DNA from: Metabacillus sediminilitoris
GTDB lineage: Bacteria > Bacillota > Bacilli > Bacillales > Bacillaceae
Direction: 5' to 3'
DNA length: 64,000 nt
Assembly: GCF_009720625.1 (NCBI RefSeq)
Contig: NZ_CP046266.1
Location: forward strand, 5,313,501-5,377,500
In this document: positions 33,705 through 45,711 of the stretch, in pieces
How positions within the stretch are numbered: position 1 is the stretch's first letter
Layout: each line of letters begins with the position of its first letter
Notes under the pieces: model-generated
Seen by the model: the letters and a program-made list of their open reading frames with translations, nothing else
What the model was told of the DNA's origin: nothing
The model's database searches: none
Program-made: the position numbers and the translations under genes

Positions 33705-34667
33705 TTATCTTATTACTAAGTTTGGTTTTTTCTTTAAGCTATGTCTGCCATCAATAAATCGGACAGTTCCTGATTTGGCACGCATAACGATGGAATGTGT
33801 CGTACCTGTGTTCCCTTTAAATTGGACTCCTCTTAAAAGCTCGCCATCTGTTACTCCTGTTGCAGCAAAGATCGCATCATCACCTTTTACAAGGTCATCC
33901 ATAAGAAGGATTTTATTTACATCCAAGCCCATTTTGATACAGCGTGCAAGTTCTTCATCATTTTGCGGGATGAGCTTTCCTTGGATTTCTCCACCTAAGC
34001 ATTTAAGTGCTACAGCTGCTAAAACGCCTTCAGGTGCACCGCCTTGTCCAAATAAAATATCAACACCTGTATGATCAAACGCTGTATTAATTGCTCCCGC
34101 TACATCTCCGTCATTAATGACTTTGATTCTTGCTCCTGCTTCTCTAAGCTGTTGAATGATATGTTCATGTTTTTTCCGATTTAAAACTGTTGCAACAACA
34201 TCTTCAATATCTTTGTTTTTTGCCTTTGCAACAGCTTTTAAATTATCGATGATTGGCGCTTCGATATCGATGCAACCTACTGCTTCAGGTCCTACTGCAA
34301 TTTTGTCCATATACATATCTGGTGCATGGAGCATATTGCCATGATCTGCAATCGCAATGACTGCTAAAGCATTCCAGCCACCAGAAGCAACGATGTTTGT
34401 CCCTTCTAATGGATCTACTGCTACATCGACTCGTGGACCATATCCTGTACCAAGCTTTTCACCAATGTACAGCATTGGTGCTTCGTCCATTTCCCCTTCC
34501 CCAATTACAACCGTGCCTTTCATTGGAACCGTATCAAAAACATCACGCATAGCAGATGTCGCTGCTTCATCAGCCTCGTCTTTTTTTCCTCTTCCCATCC
34601 AACGTGCTGAAGCGAGTGCTGCTGCTTCTGTTACCCTTACTAGTTCCATTGATAAGCTTCTTTCCAT
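33705..34667 (-). CDS. glpX: Class II fructose-1,6-bisphosphatase GlpX
   Basis: GlpX hydrolyses fructose-1,6-bisphosphate in gluconeogenesis. The 320-residue protein starts [27 protein letters not shown] and has the metal-binding [17 protein letters not shown] (about 57-73), DPLEGTN (about 86-92) and [13 protein letters not shown] longer frame of 37 codons exists upstream, but GGGGAG is positioned for the ATG at 34667, and this gives the family length. It lies between murAB and rho, as in B. subtilis (ywjI). Confidence 0.95.
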   Translation of the reverse strand: MERSLSMELVRVTEAAALASARWMGRGKKDEADEAATSAMRDVFDTVPMKGTVVIGEGEMDEAPMLYIGEKLGTGYGPRVDVAVDPLEGTNIVASGGWNALAVIAIADHGNMLHAPDMYMDKIAVGPEAVGCIDIEAPIIDNLKAVAKAKNKDIEDVVATVLNRKKHEHIIQQLREAGARIKVINDGDVAGAINTAFDHTGVDILFGQGGAPEGVLAAVALKCLGGEIQGKLIPQNDEELARCIKMGLDVNKILLMDDLVKGDDAIFAATGVTDGELLRGVQFKGNTGTTHSIVMRAKSGTVRFIDGRHSLKKKPNLVIR

Positions 34668-34840
34668 AGCCATTCTCCCCTTTGTGTCTATGAATTTTGG
34701 CAGGTGTACAATTGTAACGAAAGCACAATTGACTAGTTTATATATCATCATCCATTTTCCTTCTCTTCTCTTATACAATTAGGTGAAAATGAAAATATAT
34801 GACCTAAGGAAGCGAAAGAGGGAAAAATAGATGGATCCCC

Positions 34841-36130
34841 TTAAGAATTTTGCATTTGCTCGATTTCTTTTTCGGATAACCTTTCACGCCAGATTGTAGC
34901 GCCTAGACCAGTTAGTTTTTCTACCAGCTGGCTATATCCTCTATCAATATGTTCTAGACCGGTAATTTCAGTAATTCCGTCTGCCATCAGCCCCGCACAT
35001 ACAAGCGCAGCGCCTGCTCGTAAATCACTTGCTTTGACACGGGCACCTTGAAGTTTCGCAGGACCCGATACGATGGCTGAACGGCCCTCAACTTTTATAA
35101 CAGCACCCATTCTTCTAAGCTCATCAATATGCTTAAAGCGGGCTGAGTATATGGTGTCAGTGACAACACTTGTTCCTGTAGCCCTTGTTAATAATGAGGT
35201 GAACGGTTGTTGCAGATCTGTTGGAAATCCTGGATAAACAAGTGTTTTAATATCAACAGCTTTTAGCTCTTTTTGACCGCCAACAATCAAAATTTGATCA
35301 TTGCTTGTCTCGATATGAAGCCCCATTTCTCTTAGCTTGGCAATTAGTGACTCTAAGTGAAGCGGAATGACGTTATCAATCATCACTTCTTTCCCCATTG
35401 CAGCGCCAATAATCATATATGTACCTGCTTCAATACGATCAGGTATAATCGAATGACGACAGCCATGAAGCGTTTCGACTCCATCAATTCTTATCGTCTC
35501 AGTTCCAGCACCTTTAATTTTTGCACCCATGCTAGTAAGCAATGTTGCTACATCAATGATTTCTGGTTCTTTTGCAGCATTTTCAATAATGGTTCTGCCT
35601 TTTGCCAGAACAGCGGCAAGCATGATATTAATTGTTGCACCAACACTGACAACATCAAGGTAGATTCGTGCCCCGCGAAGTTCATCGGCCCGTAAATAAA
35701 TCGCACCTTGTTCATTTGTTACTTGTGCCCCTAATGCTTCGAACCCTTTGATATGCTGGTCAATTGGACGAGGACCTAAATGACATCCTCCAGGAAGCCC
35801 AATGACGGCTTTTTTAAATCGACCCAGCATTGCACCCATTAAATAATAGGATGCGCGAAGCTTCTTCACTTTTCCGTTCGGTAAAGGCATTGAAATCATT
35901 GATGATGGATCAACAATCATTTCATTATTTTTCAATTCTACTTTTCCACCAATTTCCTCCAAAAGGTCTCCAAGTATATTTACATCAGAAATGTTTGGTA
36001 ATCCTTCAATTGTGACTGGTGATTGCGCTAATATTGTCGCAGGAATCAGCGCGACCGCACTGTTTTTTGCACCGCTAATATTTACTGTACCTTTGAGCAA
36101 ATCTCCACCGGCAACTTTTAATTTTTCCAT
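34841..36130 (-). CDS. murAB: UDP-N-acetylglucosamine 1-carboxyvinyltransferase MurAB
   Basis: This is the second MurA paralogue of Gram-positive bacteria. The 429-residue protein has the Lys-Asn pair at about 22-23 ([12 protein letters not shown]) and the catalytic Cys116 in [14 protein letters not shown]. Both halves of the inverse alpha-beta barrel are complete. Cys rather than Asp at the active site implies fosfomycin sensitivity by family knowledge. It is followed by glpX. In B. subtilis the transaldolase gene separates it from fbaA, but here that gene is absent. Confidence 0.96.
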   Translation of the reverse strand: MEKLKVAGGDLLKGTVNISGAKNSAVALIPATILAQSPVTIEGLPNISDVNILGDLLEEIGGKVELKNNEMIVDPSSMISMPLPNGKVKKLRASYYLMGAMLGRFKKAVIGLPGGCHLGPRPIDQHIKGFEALGAQVTNEQGAIYLRADELRGARIYLDVVSVGATINIMLAAVLAKGRTIIENAAKEPEIIDVATLLTSMGAKIKGAGTETIRIDGVETLHGCRHSIIPDRIEAGTYMIIGAAMGKEVMIDNVIPLHLESLIAKLREMGLHIETSNDQILIVGGQKELKAVDIKTLVYPGFPTDLQQPFTSLLTRATGTSVVTDTIYSARFKHIDELRRMGAVIKVEGRSAIVSGPAKLQGARVKASDLRAGAALVCAGLMADGITEITGLEHIDRGYSQLVEKLTGLGATIWRERLSEKEIEQMQNS

Positions 36131-36710
36131 GATAGTCTCCCTTCTTATGAAGTTGACTTTCCGGAAAGAACATGGAGGGTGAGCATTGCGCTAATTTCGC
36201 AAGCAAATCTCTATCAAACACGTACGAAAAAATACGCCTATTCTTCATTAGCCAGCATGTTTTCCGAATAAGGAACATCTCTTGTCAACATTTTTTCCTA
36301 GATAAAGAAAAGAATTCAAGCTGTTTATATCTTTATTTCCTTTAATGCCCAAGTAAATACATCACAAACAATTTGTTTTTATTTTGTCCAAAAATAACTT
36401 ACTTCTTATTAAACCATCTATTAGGCTTGACAACAATATTATACTACAAGATTACACTTTTTTAGGTAGAATCATCCAATAATAAAAATTGAGGTAGTCT
36501 GGTTTAGTGGTTTTAAGGGATGTGACCCAACCTGTTCGATTGAATGCTAAAACGGGCAATTTAAAAACCGCCCGTTTCATTCTATTCTATTACTCATCAG
36601 CTAGGTTTAGGATTAGAAGGTTGCACTAACAAGTACTGTTAGCGCTTTCTTATTATTCAGAATATAACCGCCTCTATTAAAAAGGCGGCTATCAATCATT
36701 CACTTACATA
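36131..36710. other. 580-base non-coding gap between murAB and fbaA
   Basis: No gene is supported, and no remnant of the transaldolase usually found here could be read. Two stem-loops are present: AAACGGGC / GCCCGTTT near 36549-36574, and CCGCCT / AGGCGG at 36668-36690, the latter 20 bases after the fbaA stop and probably its terminator. A TATAAT word lies at 36438-36443 on the minus strand, without a good -35. Confidence 0.5.
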
Positions 36711-37568
36711 TTAAGCTTTGTTTGAAGAACCGAATTCGCGCATTTTGCCGATTACAGTTGCTTTAATAGCGTCACGAGCTGGTCCCATGTATTTACGTGG
36801 ATCATATTCTTCTGGTTTCGCAGCTAACACTTCACGAACCGTTTTTGCAGAAGCAATTTGGTTTTCAGTGTTAACATTGATTTTTGCCGTTCCGAAAGAG
36901 ATTGCTTTTTGAATGTCTTTCGTTGGGATTCCAGTACCACCATGAAGTACTAATGGCATATTTGTTAGGTTAGCGATTTCTTCCATTTCTTTGTAACCTA
37001 AGTTTGGCTCACCTTTGTATGGTCCGTGAACAGAACCAAGTGCTGGTGCTAAGCAATCAATACCAGTACGTTTTACAAGTTCATTACATTCTTGTGGATC
37101 TGCGTAGATAACGCCTTCTGCAACAACATCATCTTCTTGTCCGCCAACAGTTCCTAACTCAGCTTCAACTGAAACACCTTTTGAATGAGCATACTCAACA
37201 ACTTTAGAAGTTGTTTCTACGTTTTGTTCAAATGGATCGTGTGAAGCATCAATCATAACAGATGTAAATCCAGCATCAATTGCTTCTTTACATTTTTCAA
37301 AGCTTGAACCGTGATCAAGATGGATTGCAACTGGAACAGTAATTTTGTAGTCTTCAAGAAGACCTTCAGTGATTTTCACTACAGTTTTGAATCCGCCAAC
37401 GTAGCGTGCAGCACCTTCAGAAACACCAAGAATAACTGGTGATTTTTCTTCTTCAGCTGCTTGTAGGATTGCTTGGAAAAATTCAAGATTGTTGATATTG
37501 AATTGACCTACTGCATATCCTTCTTTTTTTGCTTTATTTAGCATATCTGTCATTGAAACTAAAGGCAT
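36711..37568 (-). CDS. fbaA: Class II fructose-1,6-bisphosphate aldolase
   Basis: FbaA splits fructose-1,6-bisphosphate into two triose phosphates in glycolysis. The 285-residue protein starts [25 protein letters not shown]. It carries the Zn-binding His residues in HLDHGSS (about 80-86), [23 protein letters not shown] and [10 protein letters not shown]. The start at 37568 follows AGGAGG; an in-frame extension upstream crosses the promoter. It is downstream of spo0F, the normal Bacillus order. Confidence 0.97.
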   Translation of the reverse strand: MPLVSMTDMLNKAKKEGYAVGQFNINNLEFFQAILQAAEEEKSPVILGVSEGAARYVGGFKTVVKITEGLLEDYKITVPVAIHLDHGSSFEKCKEAIDAGFTSVMIDASHDPFEQNVETTSKVVEYAHSKGVSVEAELGTVGGQEDDVVAEGVIYADPQECNELVKRTGIDCLAPALGSVHGPYKGEPNLGYKEMEEIANLTNMPLVLHGGTGIPTKDIQKAISFGTAKINVNTENQIASAKTVREVLAAKPEEYDPRKYMGPARDAIKATVIGKMREFGSSNKA

Positions 37569-37742
37569 ATTAAAAATCCTCCTAATGAACCTAATTTTTC
37601 TGATACAGAAAAGCATATCATACCTAGCTTGACCAGAATATTCACGAATATGTAAAGTCCGGATGAACACTTTTCACATACTTAAGCATACCAATATCTT
37701 CGAAAATGGGCAACATTTCGACAATTTTTTTTACATAAATGT

Positions 37743-38120
37743 TTATTTATTTGCATTAAGGGGTATATACTTTTTTACCGCATCACGAATTTCATCAATA
37801 TCGAATGGCTTTGCAAAATGAGTGAGCGCTCCTAAATCTTTTGCTTCCTGAATCATATCTAGTTCTCCATAAGCGGTCATAATGATGACGCGAATATCTT
37901 GGTCGATTACTTTCATTCTTTTTAAAATTTCAATTCCGTCCATACCAGGAATTTTCATATCTAAAAGCACGAGGTCTGGAGAATGCTTTTCGACAATTTC
38001 CAATGCTTGAAATCCGCTAGCAGCTTGGAATGTTTGATAGCCTTCTTTTTGAAATACCTCATTTAATAAAATACGAATTCCATACTGATCGTCTACAATT
38101 AAGATTTTTTCCTTTAACAT
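37743..38120 (-). CDS. spo0F: Sporulation phosphorelay response regulator Spo0F
   Basis: Spo0F takes phosphate from the sporulation histidine kinases and passes it to Spo0B, which phosphorylates Spo0A. The 125-residue single receiver domain has the acidic pair Asp10-Asp11, phosphoacceptor Asp54 ([12 protein letters not shown]), the switch Thr in IMTAYGE and Lys in HFAKPFD. No output domain is present. A sigma-H promoter with a Spo0A-like box lies about 200 bases upstream. Confidence 0.97.
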   Translation of the reverse strand: MLKEKILIVDDQYGIRILLNEVFQKEGYQTFQAASGFQALEIVEKHSPDLVLLDMKIPGMDGIEILKRMKVIDQDIRVIIMTAYGELDMIQEAKDLGALTHFAKPFDIDEIRDAVKKYIPLNANK

Positions 38121-38315
38121 GATTAATACTCCTCTTTGTCAATTTTGTATTTTCGCTTGAAGGAAAGGGGATGGAACCCGCTTAACTTAAAACTCATCTT
38201 GTTTAGATGGCAGCGGCAGTTAGCATCTTGTCATCACATACTAAAACTCCGCTTCACGTTAGAATCGGATTTTAAACTTAGTCATGTCATTCGATTTTTT
38301 TCAACACTTACATTA

Positions 38316-38340
38316 ATTCTTTTTTCATGATCAATTTCCT
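38316..38340 (-). promoter_or_regulatory. Sigma-H promoter of spo0F
   Basis: On the minus strand AGGAAAT (38334-38340) is followed after 14 bases by GAAT (38316-38319), the spacing of known sigma-H promoters such as spoVG. The spo0F gene in B. subtilis is sigma-H dependent. Confidence 0.7.
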
Positions 38341-38359
38341 GCTTTTAAATTATATCATT

Positions 38360-38367
38360 TGTCGACA
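38360..38367 (-). promoter_or_regulatory. Spo0A-box-like site upstream of spo0F
   Basis: TGTCGACA matches the 0A-box core TGTCGA on both strands. It lies about 20 bases upstream of the sigma-H -35, and a TATAAT word is just downstream, consistent with a Spo0A-controlled dual promoter. Confidence 0.5.
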
Positions 38368-38488
38368 TTTTTTGATATATTTGGTATTTTCAGAAAAAAC
38401 CCTCTTAAAATCTGGTTTCTTTCAGAATTCTTTCCTTTCAGATATAATACTTTATACATGTGAAATGTGAAAGGAGTTCTACCATTCG

Positions 38489-39031
38489 ATGATGAAAATT
38501 TTCACCACACAATTAACCGGACATTTTAATCGTATCTTAGATCAAGAAGACATGAATATTGAAGAAAGTGCAAGACTCCTTGCTGGGGCATTAATTGGGG
38601 AAGGAACACTTTACATATATGGCTGCAAAGAGCTCCATGGTGTCGTATTGGAAGCTTTGACAAGTACCGAACCTTTAGTTCGCGCTGAGGCTCTTTTGGA
38701 TGAAGCAGGTCAAATAAAAACTCTTTCACCAGAAGATCGAGTGCTTCTGTTTACGTATCGTTCAACAGATGAAAAAGCGATCTCCATTGCCAAAAAGCTG
38801 TCAGATCAAGGAATTCAAACCGTTGGGGTATCTGCTTTGATCAAAAATGCAGATTCGGGCTTACAGGAAATCACCGATTTGCATGTTGATGCAAAGCTTC
38901 GCCAGCCATTAATTCCTGGAGATGACGGTGAAAGATACGGTTTTCCTGCATTAATGACTTCTTTATATGTCTACTATGCGCTTAGTTTCACGATAAAAGA
39001 GATTTTAACTGAATATGAGGATGATCTATAA
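38489..39031 (+). CDS. ywjG: DUF2529 family protein YwjG
   Basis: This 180-residue cytoplasmic protein of unknown function belongs to the DUF2529 family, which looks like a shortened SIS-type sugar-isomerase fold. Visible segments are GEGTLYIYGCKELHGVVLEAL (about 37-57), DRVLLFTYRSTDEKAISIAKKLSDQGIQTVGVSAL and a helical C-terminus LYVYYALSFTIKEILTEYEDDL. It is divergent from spo0F and convergent with pyrG, as in B. subtilis. The last 25 codons, with the terminator and downstream repeats, recur at 57545-57764. AAAGGAG lies 12 bases upstream of the first ATG. Confidence 0.85.
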   Translation: MMKIFTTQLTGHFNRILDQEDMNIEESARLLAGALIGEGTLYIYGCKELHGVVLEALTSTEPLVRAEALLDEAGQIKTLSPEDRVLLFTYRSTDEKAISIAKKLSDQGIQTVGVSALIKNADSGLQEITDLHVDAKLRQPLIPGDDGERYGFPALMTSLYVYYALSFTIKEILTEYEDDL

Positions 39032-39059
39032 GCAATTAACTACGATTAATTGCTTTTTT
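39031..39059 (+). terminator. Terminator of ywjG
   Basis: AGCAATTAA and TTAATTGCT form a 9-bp stem directly after the stop, with a run of Ts on the plus strand. A related hairpin recurs at 57656-57684. Confidence 0.8.
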
Positions 39060-39078
39060 CTATTTAATCTTTTTGAAA

Positions 39079-39162
39079 TCTATCAACTTTCCGAAAAAAT
39101 CTATCCACTTAGACAGAAAATCTATCAACTTTCCCAAAAAATCTATCATTCGATACATATCC
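39079..39162 (+). repeat. 21-bp tandem repeat array (TCTATC units)
   Basis: TCTATC starts at 39079, 39100, 39121 and 39142, exactly 21 bases apart. The first and third units read TCTATCAACTTTCC plus an A-run, and the second and fourth are diverged. A related three-unit array is at 57567-57614 on the other strand. Confidence 0.85.
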
Positions 39163-39192
39163 GCAATTTTCGAGCAACTCTCTCCCCCTACG

Positions 39193-39224
39193 AAAAAAAG
39201 CTAACTCATCAAAGATGAGCTAGC
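39193..39224 (-). terminator. Terminator of pyrG
   Basis: GCTAACTCATC and GATGAGCTAGC form an 11-bp stem with one mismatch and a 3-base loop. Seven Ts follow on the minus strand. Confidence 0.8.
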
Positions 39225-39235
39225 TCTTATCAAAA

Positions 39236-40858
<1,623 letters not shown>

Positions 40859-40932
40859 TCAGAAGCTTGGATATATTTATTTTGTGCAAAAGACTAGTGG
40901 CGTATTTATGCCATAAGCTAAAATGAAGAAAA

Positions 40933-40964
40933 AAATGGAGCAGCCAATAAAGCCCCACTTTTAT
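40933..40964 (-). other. Second terminator-like hairpin in the pyrG leader
   Basis: TGGGGC / GCTCCA (one G-T pair) around a 10-base loop is followed by seven Ts on the minus strand, about 90 bases before the pyrG start. It could be a further attenuator or a weak terminator. No partner antiterminator was identified. Confidence 0.45.
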
Positions 40965-41086
40965 TAAGGTTAGAACGAGCTAACTTTACGCTGAATCTAT
41001 TGGGTACCTTTGACAGCTGTAAAAATTCAGCGGGTTCCTTCCCATTCCTTCATGCAATGAACGTGAAAATAGTTGGGGAACTAATT

Positions 41087-41125
41087 AGAAAAGCGAAAGT
41101 GCCTTATCATGCCCGAGCAGGTATT
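41087..41125 (+). repeat. Fragment of the 120-bp repeat element in the pyrG leader
   Basis: AGAAAAGCGAAAGTGCCTTATCATGCCCGA resembles the left end of the family, and the right part is not recognisable. It is a low-confidence remnant. Confidence 0.35.
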
Positions 41126-41182
41126 AGACGCAACCTCCTGCATCTTGTCAGCAACGGCACTGTATGCTTGCGAAAAATGTCT

Positions 41183-41224
41183 AAAAAAATAGAAAGCTCC
41201 CTTCCAAACAAGTTGAAAGGGAGC
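41183..41224 (-). promoter_or_regulatory. pyrG: pyrG leader attenuator hairpin
   Basis: On the minus strand GCTCCCTTTCA pairs with TGGAAGGGAGC (one mismatch), followed by TTTCTATTTTTTT. The 5' arm is C/U-rich, as needed to pair with a poly-G 5' end. It begins 44 bases after the predicted GGGCUC start. Confidence 0.75.
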
Positions 41225-41267
41225 GGTAATTGTATAATAAATACAAACGATTGCTTTTTTAAGAGCC

Positions 41268-41304
41268 CAAAATAGATTCTACCTAGTATAAAAAAGAAAG
41301 TCAA
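41268..41304 (-). promoter_or_regulatory. pyrG promoter with GGGCTC start
   Basis: TTGACT (41299-41304), a 17-base spacer and TAGAAT (41276-41281) are followed seven bases later by GGGCTC at 41268-41263 on the minus strand. In B. subtilis pyrG the same GGGC start allows reiterative G addition when CTP is low. Confidence 0.8.
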
Positions 41305-41316
41305 GACGTTATGAAC

Positions 41317-41868
41317 TTAAATTTCTTCCTCTTCATCATCTAGATCTTCATCATCATCATCTAATTCGAATTCTTCATCATCTTCAATCAGATCATCGTC
41401 ATCATCATCTTCATCTAAATCGACATCATCGATATCGTCAAAATCATCGTCATCGTCGTCATCATCAAGATCAGTATCATCGTATTCATCTAATTCATCA
41501 TAATCAAGATGGTCTTCGATATCATCGAAATCATCCTCAAGGTCAGCTTTTGCACCTTTTTTCGTCTTTTTCTTTTTAGGTGTCACAGTTGGCACAATTT
41601 CTTCTTCAATTTGCTCATACGGGTACCACGTTCTTAATCCCCACATGTTTTCACCTACACAAATAAAGCGGCCATCGATATTAATATCTGTATAAAATTG
41701 TGCAATTTTATCTTCAACTTGTTGTTTCGTTAAACCAAGAAGTGTAGCAATCTCTTCCACTAATTCACTAAAAATATATGGCTTTTTGCTTTCTAGGAAA
41801 AGTTCATAAGCTACTTCAACCATTGCCATTTCCTTTATTTGCTCTTCTGTTAATTGCTTTAGACTCAA
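41317..41868 (-). CDS. rpoE: DNA-directed RNA polymerase delta subunit
   Basis: Delta speeds core RNA polymerase recycling in Gram-positive bacteria. The 183-residue protein has a folded N-terminal HARE-HTH domain (about 1-90, with QFYTDINIDGRFICVGENMWGLRTWYPY). An almost wholly Asp/Glu C-terminus (about 105-183) mimics nucleic acid. The start chosen is the TTG at 41868 (MSLKQLTEEQIKEMAMVEVAYELF), which has AGGGAGTG eight bases upstream; the longer ATG frame lacks a site. It is followed by the pyrG promoter without a terminator of its own. Confidence 0.95.
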   Translation of the reverse strand: MSLKQLTEEQIKEMAMVEVAYELFLESKKPYIFSELVEEIATLLGLTKQQVEDKIAQFYTDINIDGRFICVGENMWGLRTWYPYEQIEEEIVPTVTPKKKKTKKGAKADLEDDFDDIEDHLDYDELDEYDDTDLDDDDDDDDFDDIDDVDLDEDDDDDDLIEDDEEFELDDDDEDLDDEEEEI

Positions 41869-41910
41869 GTTAAGGCACTCCCTTTCTAGGTCAAACATCT
41901 ATTTTTATCC

Positions 41911-42020
41911 GAAAAGCGCAAGCACTTTGTTCAGCCTTAGGCTATATGAATCAATCAAGAAAACGAATGTAGTTCCTGATTGACCATGCCGCCCGAGCAG
42001 CTAGGCGCTGGCGCTAGACA
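41911..42020 (+). repeat. 120-bp palindromic repeat element, copy G (diverged)
   Basis: The ends GAAAAGCGCAAGCACTTTG and GGCGCTGGCGCTAGACA are typical. The inner part is altered, with AATCAAGAAAAC and GTTCCTGATT replacing the usual arms. It lies upstream of rpoE. Confidence 0.7.
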
Positions 42021-42240
42021 CAAACAATTCTTAAAAAATCTGTTATGTACAAAGTCAAGCCTTCCAATCATACCATTCATTATAAACAAATTCTAGCAGT
42101 TTATGCCACATTTATGAGGGAAAAAATCCAACAAAGTGTTTTTTTATTCAAAACCACTATCGTGCAAAATCACCGCCGCCTTAAACGCAGGATAACCATA
42201 TTGGAAGGTCTTTATATGTTACACATTATTTCTTATAGAA

Positions 42241-42273
42241 AAGCAATTGGCAAAACCTCCAATTGCTTTTTAT
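42241..42273 (-). terminator. Terminator of icmF
   Basis: AGCAATTGG and CCAATTGCT form a 9-bp stem with T-runs on both sides, just after the icmF stop. It may work in both directions. Confidence 0.75.
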
Positions 42274-42279
42274 CTATTC

Positions 42280-45200
42280 CTACATATTCCGTCTATATTT
42301 TCCGCCAACTTCATACAAGGCTTGTGTGATTTGACCTAAACTTGCGACTTGTACGGTTTCCATGAGCTCAGCAAAGAGATTGCCGTTTTCAATTGCTGTT
42401 TTCTTTAATTTTTGCAGTGCTTCTTCCACTTTGCCTTCATTTTCTTTTTGAAAGGCACGAAGATTATGAATTTGTGTTTCTTTTTCTTCCTTCGTTGCTC
42501 TGGCAAGCTCCATTTGATCCATTGCTTCCTGTGTGTTTGGATTAGGATTAAGATACGTATTCACACCGATGATTGGCAGTTCACCCGTGTGCTTTTTCAT
42601 TTCGTAATGCATGGATTCATCCTGGATTTTCCCGCGTTGATATTGGGTTTCCATTGCACCGAGCACACCGCCTCGCTCATTGATTCGATCAAATTCCTGC
42701 AGGACTGCTTCTTCAACTAAATCGGTTAATTCCTCAACGATGAAAGAACCTTGCAATGGATTTTCATTTTTCGTTAAGCCATGTTCTTTTGTAATGATCA
42801 TTTGAATCGCCATTGCCCTTCGCACCGATTCTTCTGTCGGGGTGGTAATCGCTTCGTCGTATGCATTTGTATGAAGGGAATTACAATTATCATGCAGAGC
42901 CATTAATGCTTGTAATGTCGTACGAATATCATTAAAATCAATTTCTTGAGCATGTAAAGAACGGCCTGAGGTCTGTACATGGTATTTTAATTTTTGACTT
43001 CGTTCATTTGCTCCATATTTCTCTTTCATCACAGTTGCCCAGATTCTTCTGGCAACACGGCCAATAACTGTGTACTCGGGATCAAGTCCATTACTAAAGA
43101 AGAAAGAAAGATTTGGTGCAAATGCGTTAATATCCATTCCTCTGCTTAAGTAATATTCTACATATGTAAAGCCATTTGCCAGAGTGAATGCTAATTGTGA
43201 GATCGGATTCGCACCAGCTTCTGCGATATGATAACCGGAAATGGAGACAGAATAATAATTTCTTACTTTTTGATCAATAAAGTATTGCTGGATATCCCCC
43301 ATAAGCCTTAAGGCAAATTCTGTTGAGAAGATACATGTATTTTGTCCCTGGTCTTCTTTTAAAATATCGGCTTGGACGGTTCCTCTCACAGTTTGCAGGG
43401 TAAAAGACTTTACCTCTTCATACTCTTGTTCTGAAAGGGCACGCTTGAGCTCAGCTTCTTTTTTCTCGACTTGCTGATGTATCGCTGTATTCATAAACAT
43501 GGCTAATATAATTGGTGCTGGTCCATTAATTGTCATTGATACTGAAGTTGATGGAGCACAAAGATCAAAACCGTTGTAGAGCTTTTTCATATCATCTAAC
43601 GTACAAATACTAACTCCGCTCTCACCAATCTTTCCATAAATATCTGGACGGTGTGCCGGGTCTTCTCCATATAATGTGACAGAATCAAATGCCGTGCTTA
43701 ATCGTTTTGCCGTATCGTCCTTTGATAAATAGTGAAAGCGCCGATTCGTCCGTTCGGGTGTTCCTTCTCCGGCAAATTGTCGCTTTGGATCTTCTCCTTC
43801 TCGTTTAAAAGGGAATACACCTGCTGTATATGGAAACGAACCTGGGACATTTTCTTTATAAAGCCACAATAAAATATCGCCATCATTTCGATATTTAGGC
43901 AATGAAACCTTTGGAATGGACAAACCTGATAATGAAGTGGTTCTTAATTGTGTCACAATCTCTTTATTACGAATGACGGTTGTCAACTCATCTTGAGCAT
44001 ACTTTTCTTTCATTTCCGGCCATTGCGCTAAAAATGTTTTAGATTGTGGTGTTAAGTTTTCTTCAAGTCTCTCTTGTAAAGCCCGTAAAGATGGAAGAAT
44101 TCCTTCATTCCCTTCATGTTCTGTAAGGGTTTTCAATGTTCCCTTCACTTGAAAAAGCTTTGTTGCAGCAGATGCTTGTTCTTCTGCTTGTTTATGGTAG
44201 TTTCTTACTGCTTCACTCACTTCTCGCAAATAGTATCTTCTTTCAGAAGGAATAATCACATTTTGTTTTTCTACATCCTTTGCAACAGGCAAGGATGACT
44301 GCCATTGCTGGTTTGTTTTTTCATTGATTGATTCGAGGAGCTTTGCAAATAATGTATTTGTGCCAAGATCATTGAATTGACTTGCAATTGTACCGTAAAC
44401 AGGCATCCTATCTAATGGCAGATCAAATAATTGCCTGCTTCGCTGGTACTGCTTTTGTACCTGGCGCTTTGCATCCTCAGAGCCTTTGCGCTCAAATTTA
44501 TTGATGACAATGAAATCGGCATAGTCAATCATATCGATTTTTTCAAGCTGTGATGGTGCACCAAACTCACTTGTCATCACATACATCGATAGATCACAGA
44601 TTTCCGCGATTTCGGCATCACCTTGGCCAATCCCGCTTGTTTCGACGATAACCAGATCGAATCCGGCCGCTTTTACAACGGAAATGGCATCTTGGATGGC
44701 CAATGAGAGCTCTGTTTTGGATTTCCTTGTTGCTAAGCTTCTCATATACACTCTCGGTGAAAAAATAGCATTCATCCGAATCCGATCCCCTAATAGTGCT
44801 CCACCTGTTTTTTGCTTTGTAGGATCAACGGATAGAACAGCAATCGTTATCTCTGGCACCTCATTGAGAAATCTGCGGATCAGCTCATCTGTTAAGGAGC
44901 TTTTTCCAGCTCCGCCTGTACCGGTTATACCAATGACAGGAGCATACGTGTCATGCTGCTTAAGCTGTTCAAACAGTTCTTCAACATGTGGGAATGTTTC
45001 CTTTTCCTGTACTTTCATTTCTGCATAGGAAATAAGCTTTGCAACTGTAATCGGATCTCCTGTCTGCAGCTGCTCAAGCTCAATATTTTTTTCCGATAAT
45101 GGTGTGTAATCACATTCCTTAATCATATAATTGATCATACCTTGCAGCCCTAGTTCTCTACCATCATCTGGAGAAAAAATCTTCGCAATGCCGTATTCAT

Positions 45201-45540
45201 GCAATTCCTTTATTTCGCGGGGAATAATGACTCCACCGCCACCGCCATAGAGACGGATATGTTCGGCACCTTGCTCTTTTAAAAGATCATACATATATTT
45301 AAAAAACTCAACATGTCCCCCTTGATAAGATGAGATCGCAATCCCTTGGACATCTTCTTGAATAGCAGCTGAGACAATTTCCTCAACCGACCTGTTATGT
45401 CCAAGGTGAATCACCTCAACACCGCTCGCTTGTAAAATACGCCTCATAATGTTGATCGACGCATCATGACCATCAAATAAGCTTGATGCTGTTACAAAAC
45501 GAACGGAATGCTTCGGTTTGTAGATTTCTGTTGTCGCCAT
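42280..45540 (-). CDS. icmF: Fused isobutyryl-CoA mutase IcmF
   Basis: IcmF interconverts isobutyryl-CoA and n-butyryl-CoA with adenosylcobalamin and carries its own G-protein chaperone. The 1086-residue protein has, in order, a B12-binding domain with DGHDASIN (about 24-31), a MeaI-type GTPase (Walker A GTGGAGKS near 210, NKFERKG near 345), a linker and the mutase TIM barrel (about 560-1080). The ATG follows AAGGGGTG. It ends the acyl-CoA gene block and would link valine or branched-chain breakdown to butyryl-CoA oxidation by the upstream dehydrogenases. Confidence 0.93.
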   Translation of the reverse strand: MATTEIYKPKHSVRFVTASSLFDGHDASINIMRRILQASGVEVIHLGHNRSVEEIVSAAIQEDVQGIAISSYQGGHVEFFKYMYDLLKEQGAEHIRLYGGGGGVIIPREIKELHEYGIAKIFSPDDGRELGLQGMINYMIKECDYTPLSEKNIELEQLQTGDPITVAKLISYAEMKVQEKETFPHVEELFEQLKQHDTYAPVIGITGTGGAGKSSLTDELIRRFLNEVPEITIAVLSVDPTKQKTGGALLGDRIRMNAIFSPRVYMRSLATRKSKTELSLAIQDAISVVKAAGFDLVIVETSGIGQGDAEIAEICDLSMYVMTSEFGAPSQLEKIDMIDYADFIVINKFERKGSEDAKRQVQKQYQRSRQLFDLPLDRMPVYGTIASQFNDLGTNTLFAKLLESINEKTNQQWQSSLPVAKDVEKQNVIIPSERRYYLREVSEAVRNYHKQAEEQASAATKLFQVKGTLKTLTEHEGNEGILPSLRALQERLEENLTPQSKTFLAQWPEMKEKYAQDELTTVIRNKEIVTQLRTTSLSGLSIPKVSLPKYRNDGDILLWLYKENVPGSFPYTAGVFPFKREGEDPKRQFAGEGTPERTNRRFHYLSKDDTAKRLSTAFDSVTLYGEDPAHRPDIYGKIGESGVSICTLDDMKKLYNGFDLCAPSTSVSMTINGPAPIILAMFMNTAIHQQVEKKEAELKRALSEQEYEEVKSFTLQTVRGTVQADILKEDQGQNTCIFSTEFALRLMGDIQQYFIDQKVRNYYSVSISGYHIAEAGANPISQLAFTLANGFTYVEYYLSRGMDINAFAPNLSFFFSNGLDPEYTVIGRVARRIWATVMKEKYGANERSQKLKYHVQTSGRSLHAQEIDFNDIRTTLQALMALHDNCNSLHTNAYDEAITTPTEESVRRAMAIQMIITKEHGLTKNENPLQGSFIVEELTDLVEEAVLQEFDRINERGGVLGAMETQYQRGKIQDESMHYEMKKHTGELPIIGVNTYLNPNPNTQEAMDQMELARATKEEKETQIHNLRAFQKENEGKVEEALQKLKKTAIENGNLFAELMETVQVASLGQITQALYEVGGKYRRNM

Positions 45541-45587
45541 TTAACAACACCCCTTTGTTCGTGTCTAGCAGCGCTAAGCAAAAAAGC

Positions 45588-45605
45588 ACAGATGTGCACA
45601 TCTGT
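45588..45605. promoter_or_regulatory. 18-bp perfect palindrome upstream of icmF
   Basis: ACAGATGTG and CACATCTGT abut with no spacer, 48 bases upstream of the icmF start. A dyad of this size suggests a repressor operator, perhaps for the TetR-type regulator encoded upstream, but it differs in sequence from the fad operon palindrome. Confidence 0.4.
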
Positions 45606-45711
45606 TACCGTGATAACGCTTGAGTCCGTAACTGTCTATATTAGCCCCTCTCATTCTGGACCTTATCCTTGTCAGAGCTGAATCAAGCTGCTTCCCAAGA
45701 CCTGCAATTCG

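Noticed and set aside
42280..45540. IcmF cobalamin motif reads DGHDAS instead of the usual DxHxxG
   Set aside because: As far as recalled, fused isobutyryl-CoA mutases commonly have DGHDAA/S at this place, so it is probably a family trait and not a defect.
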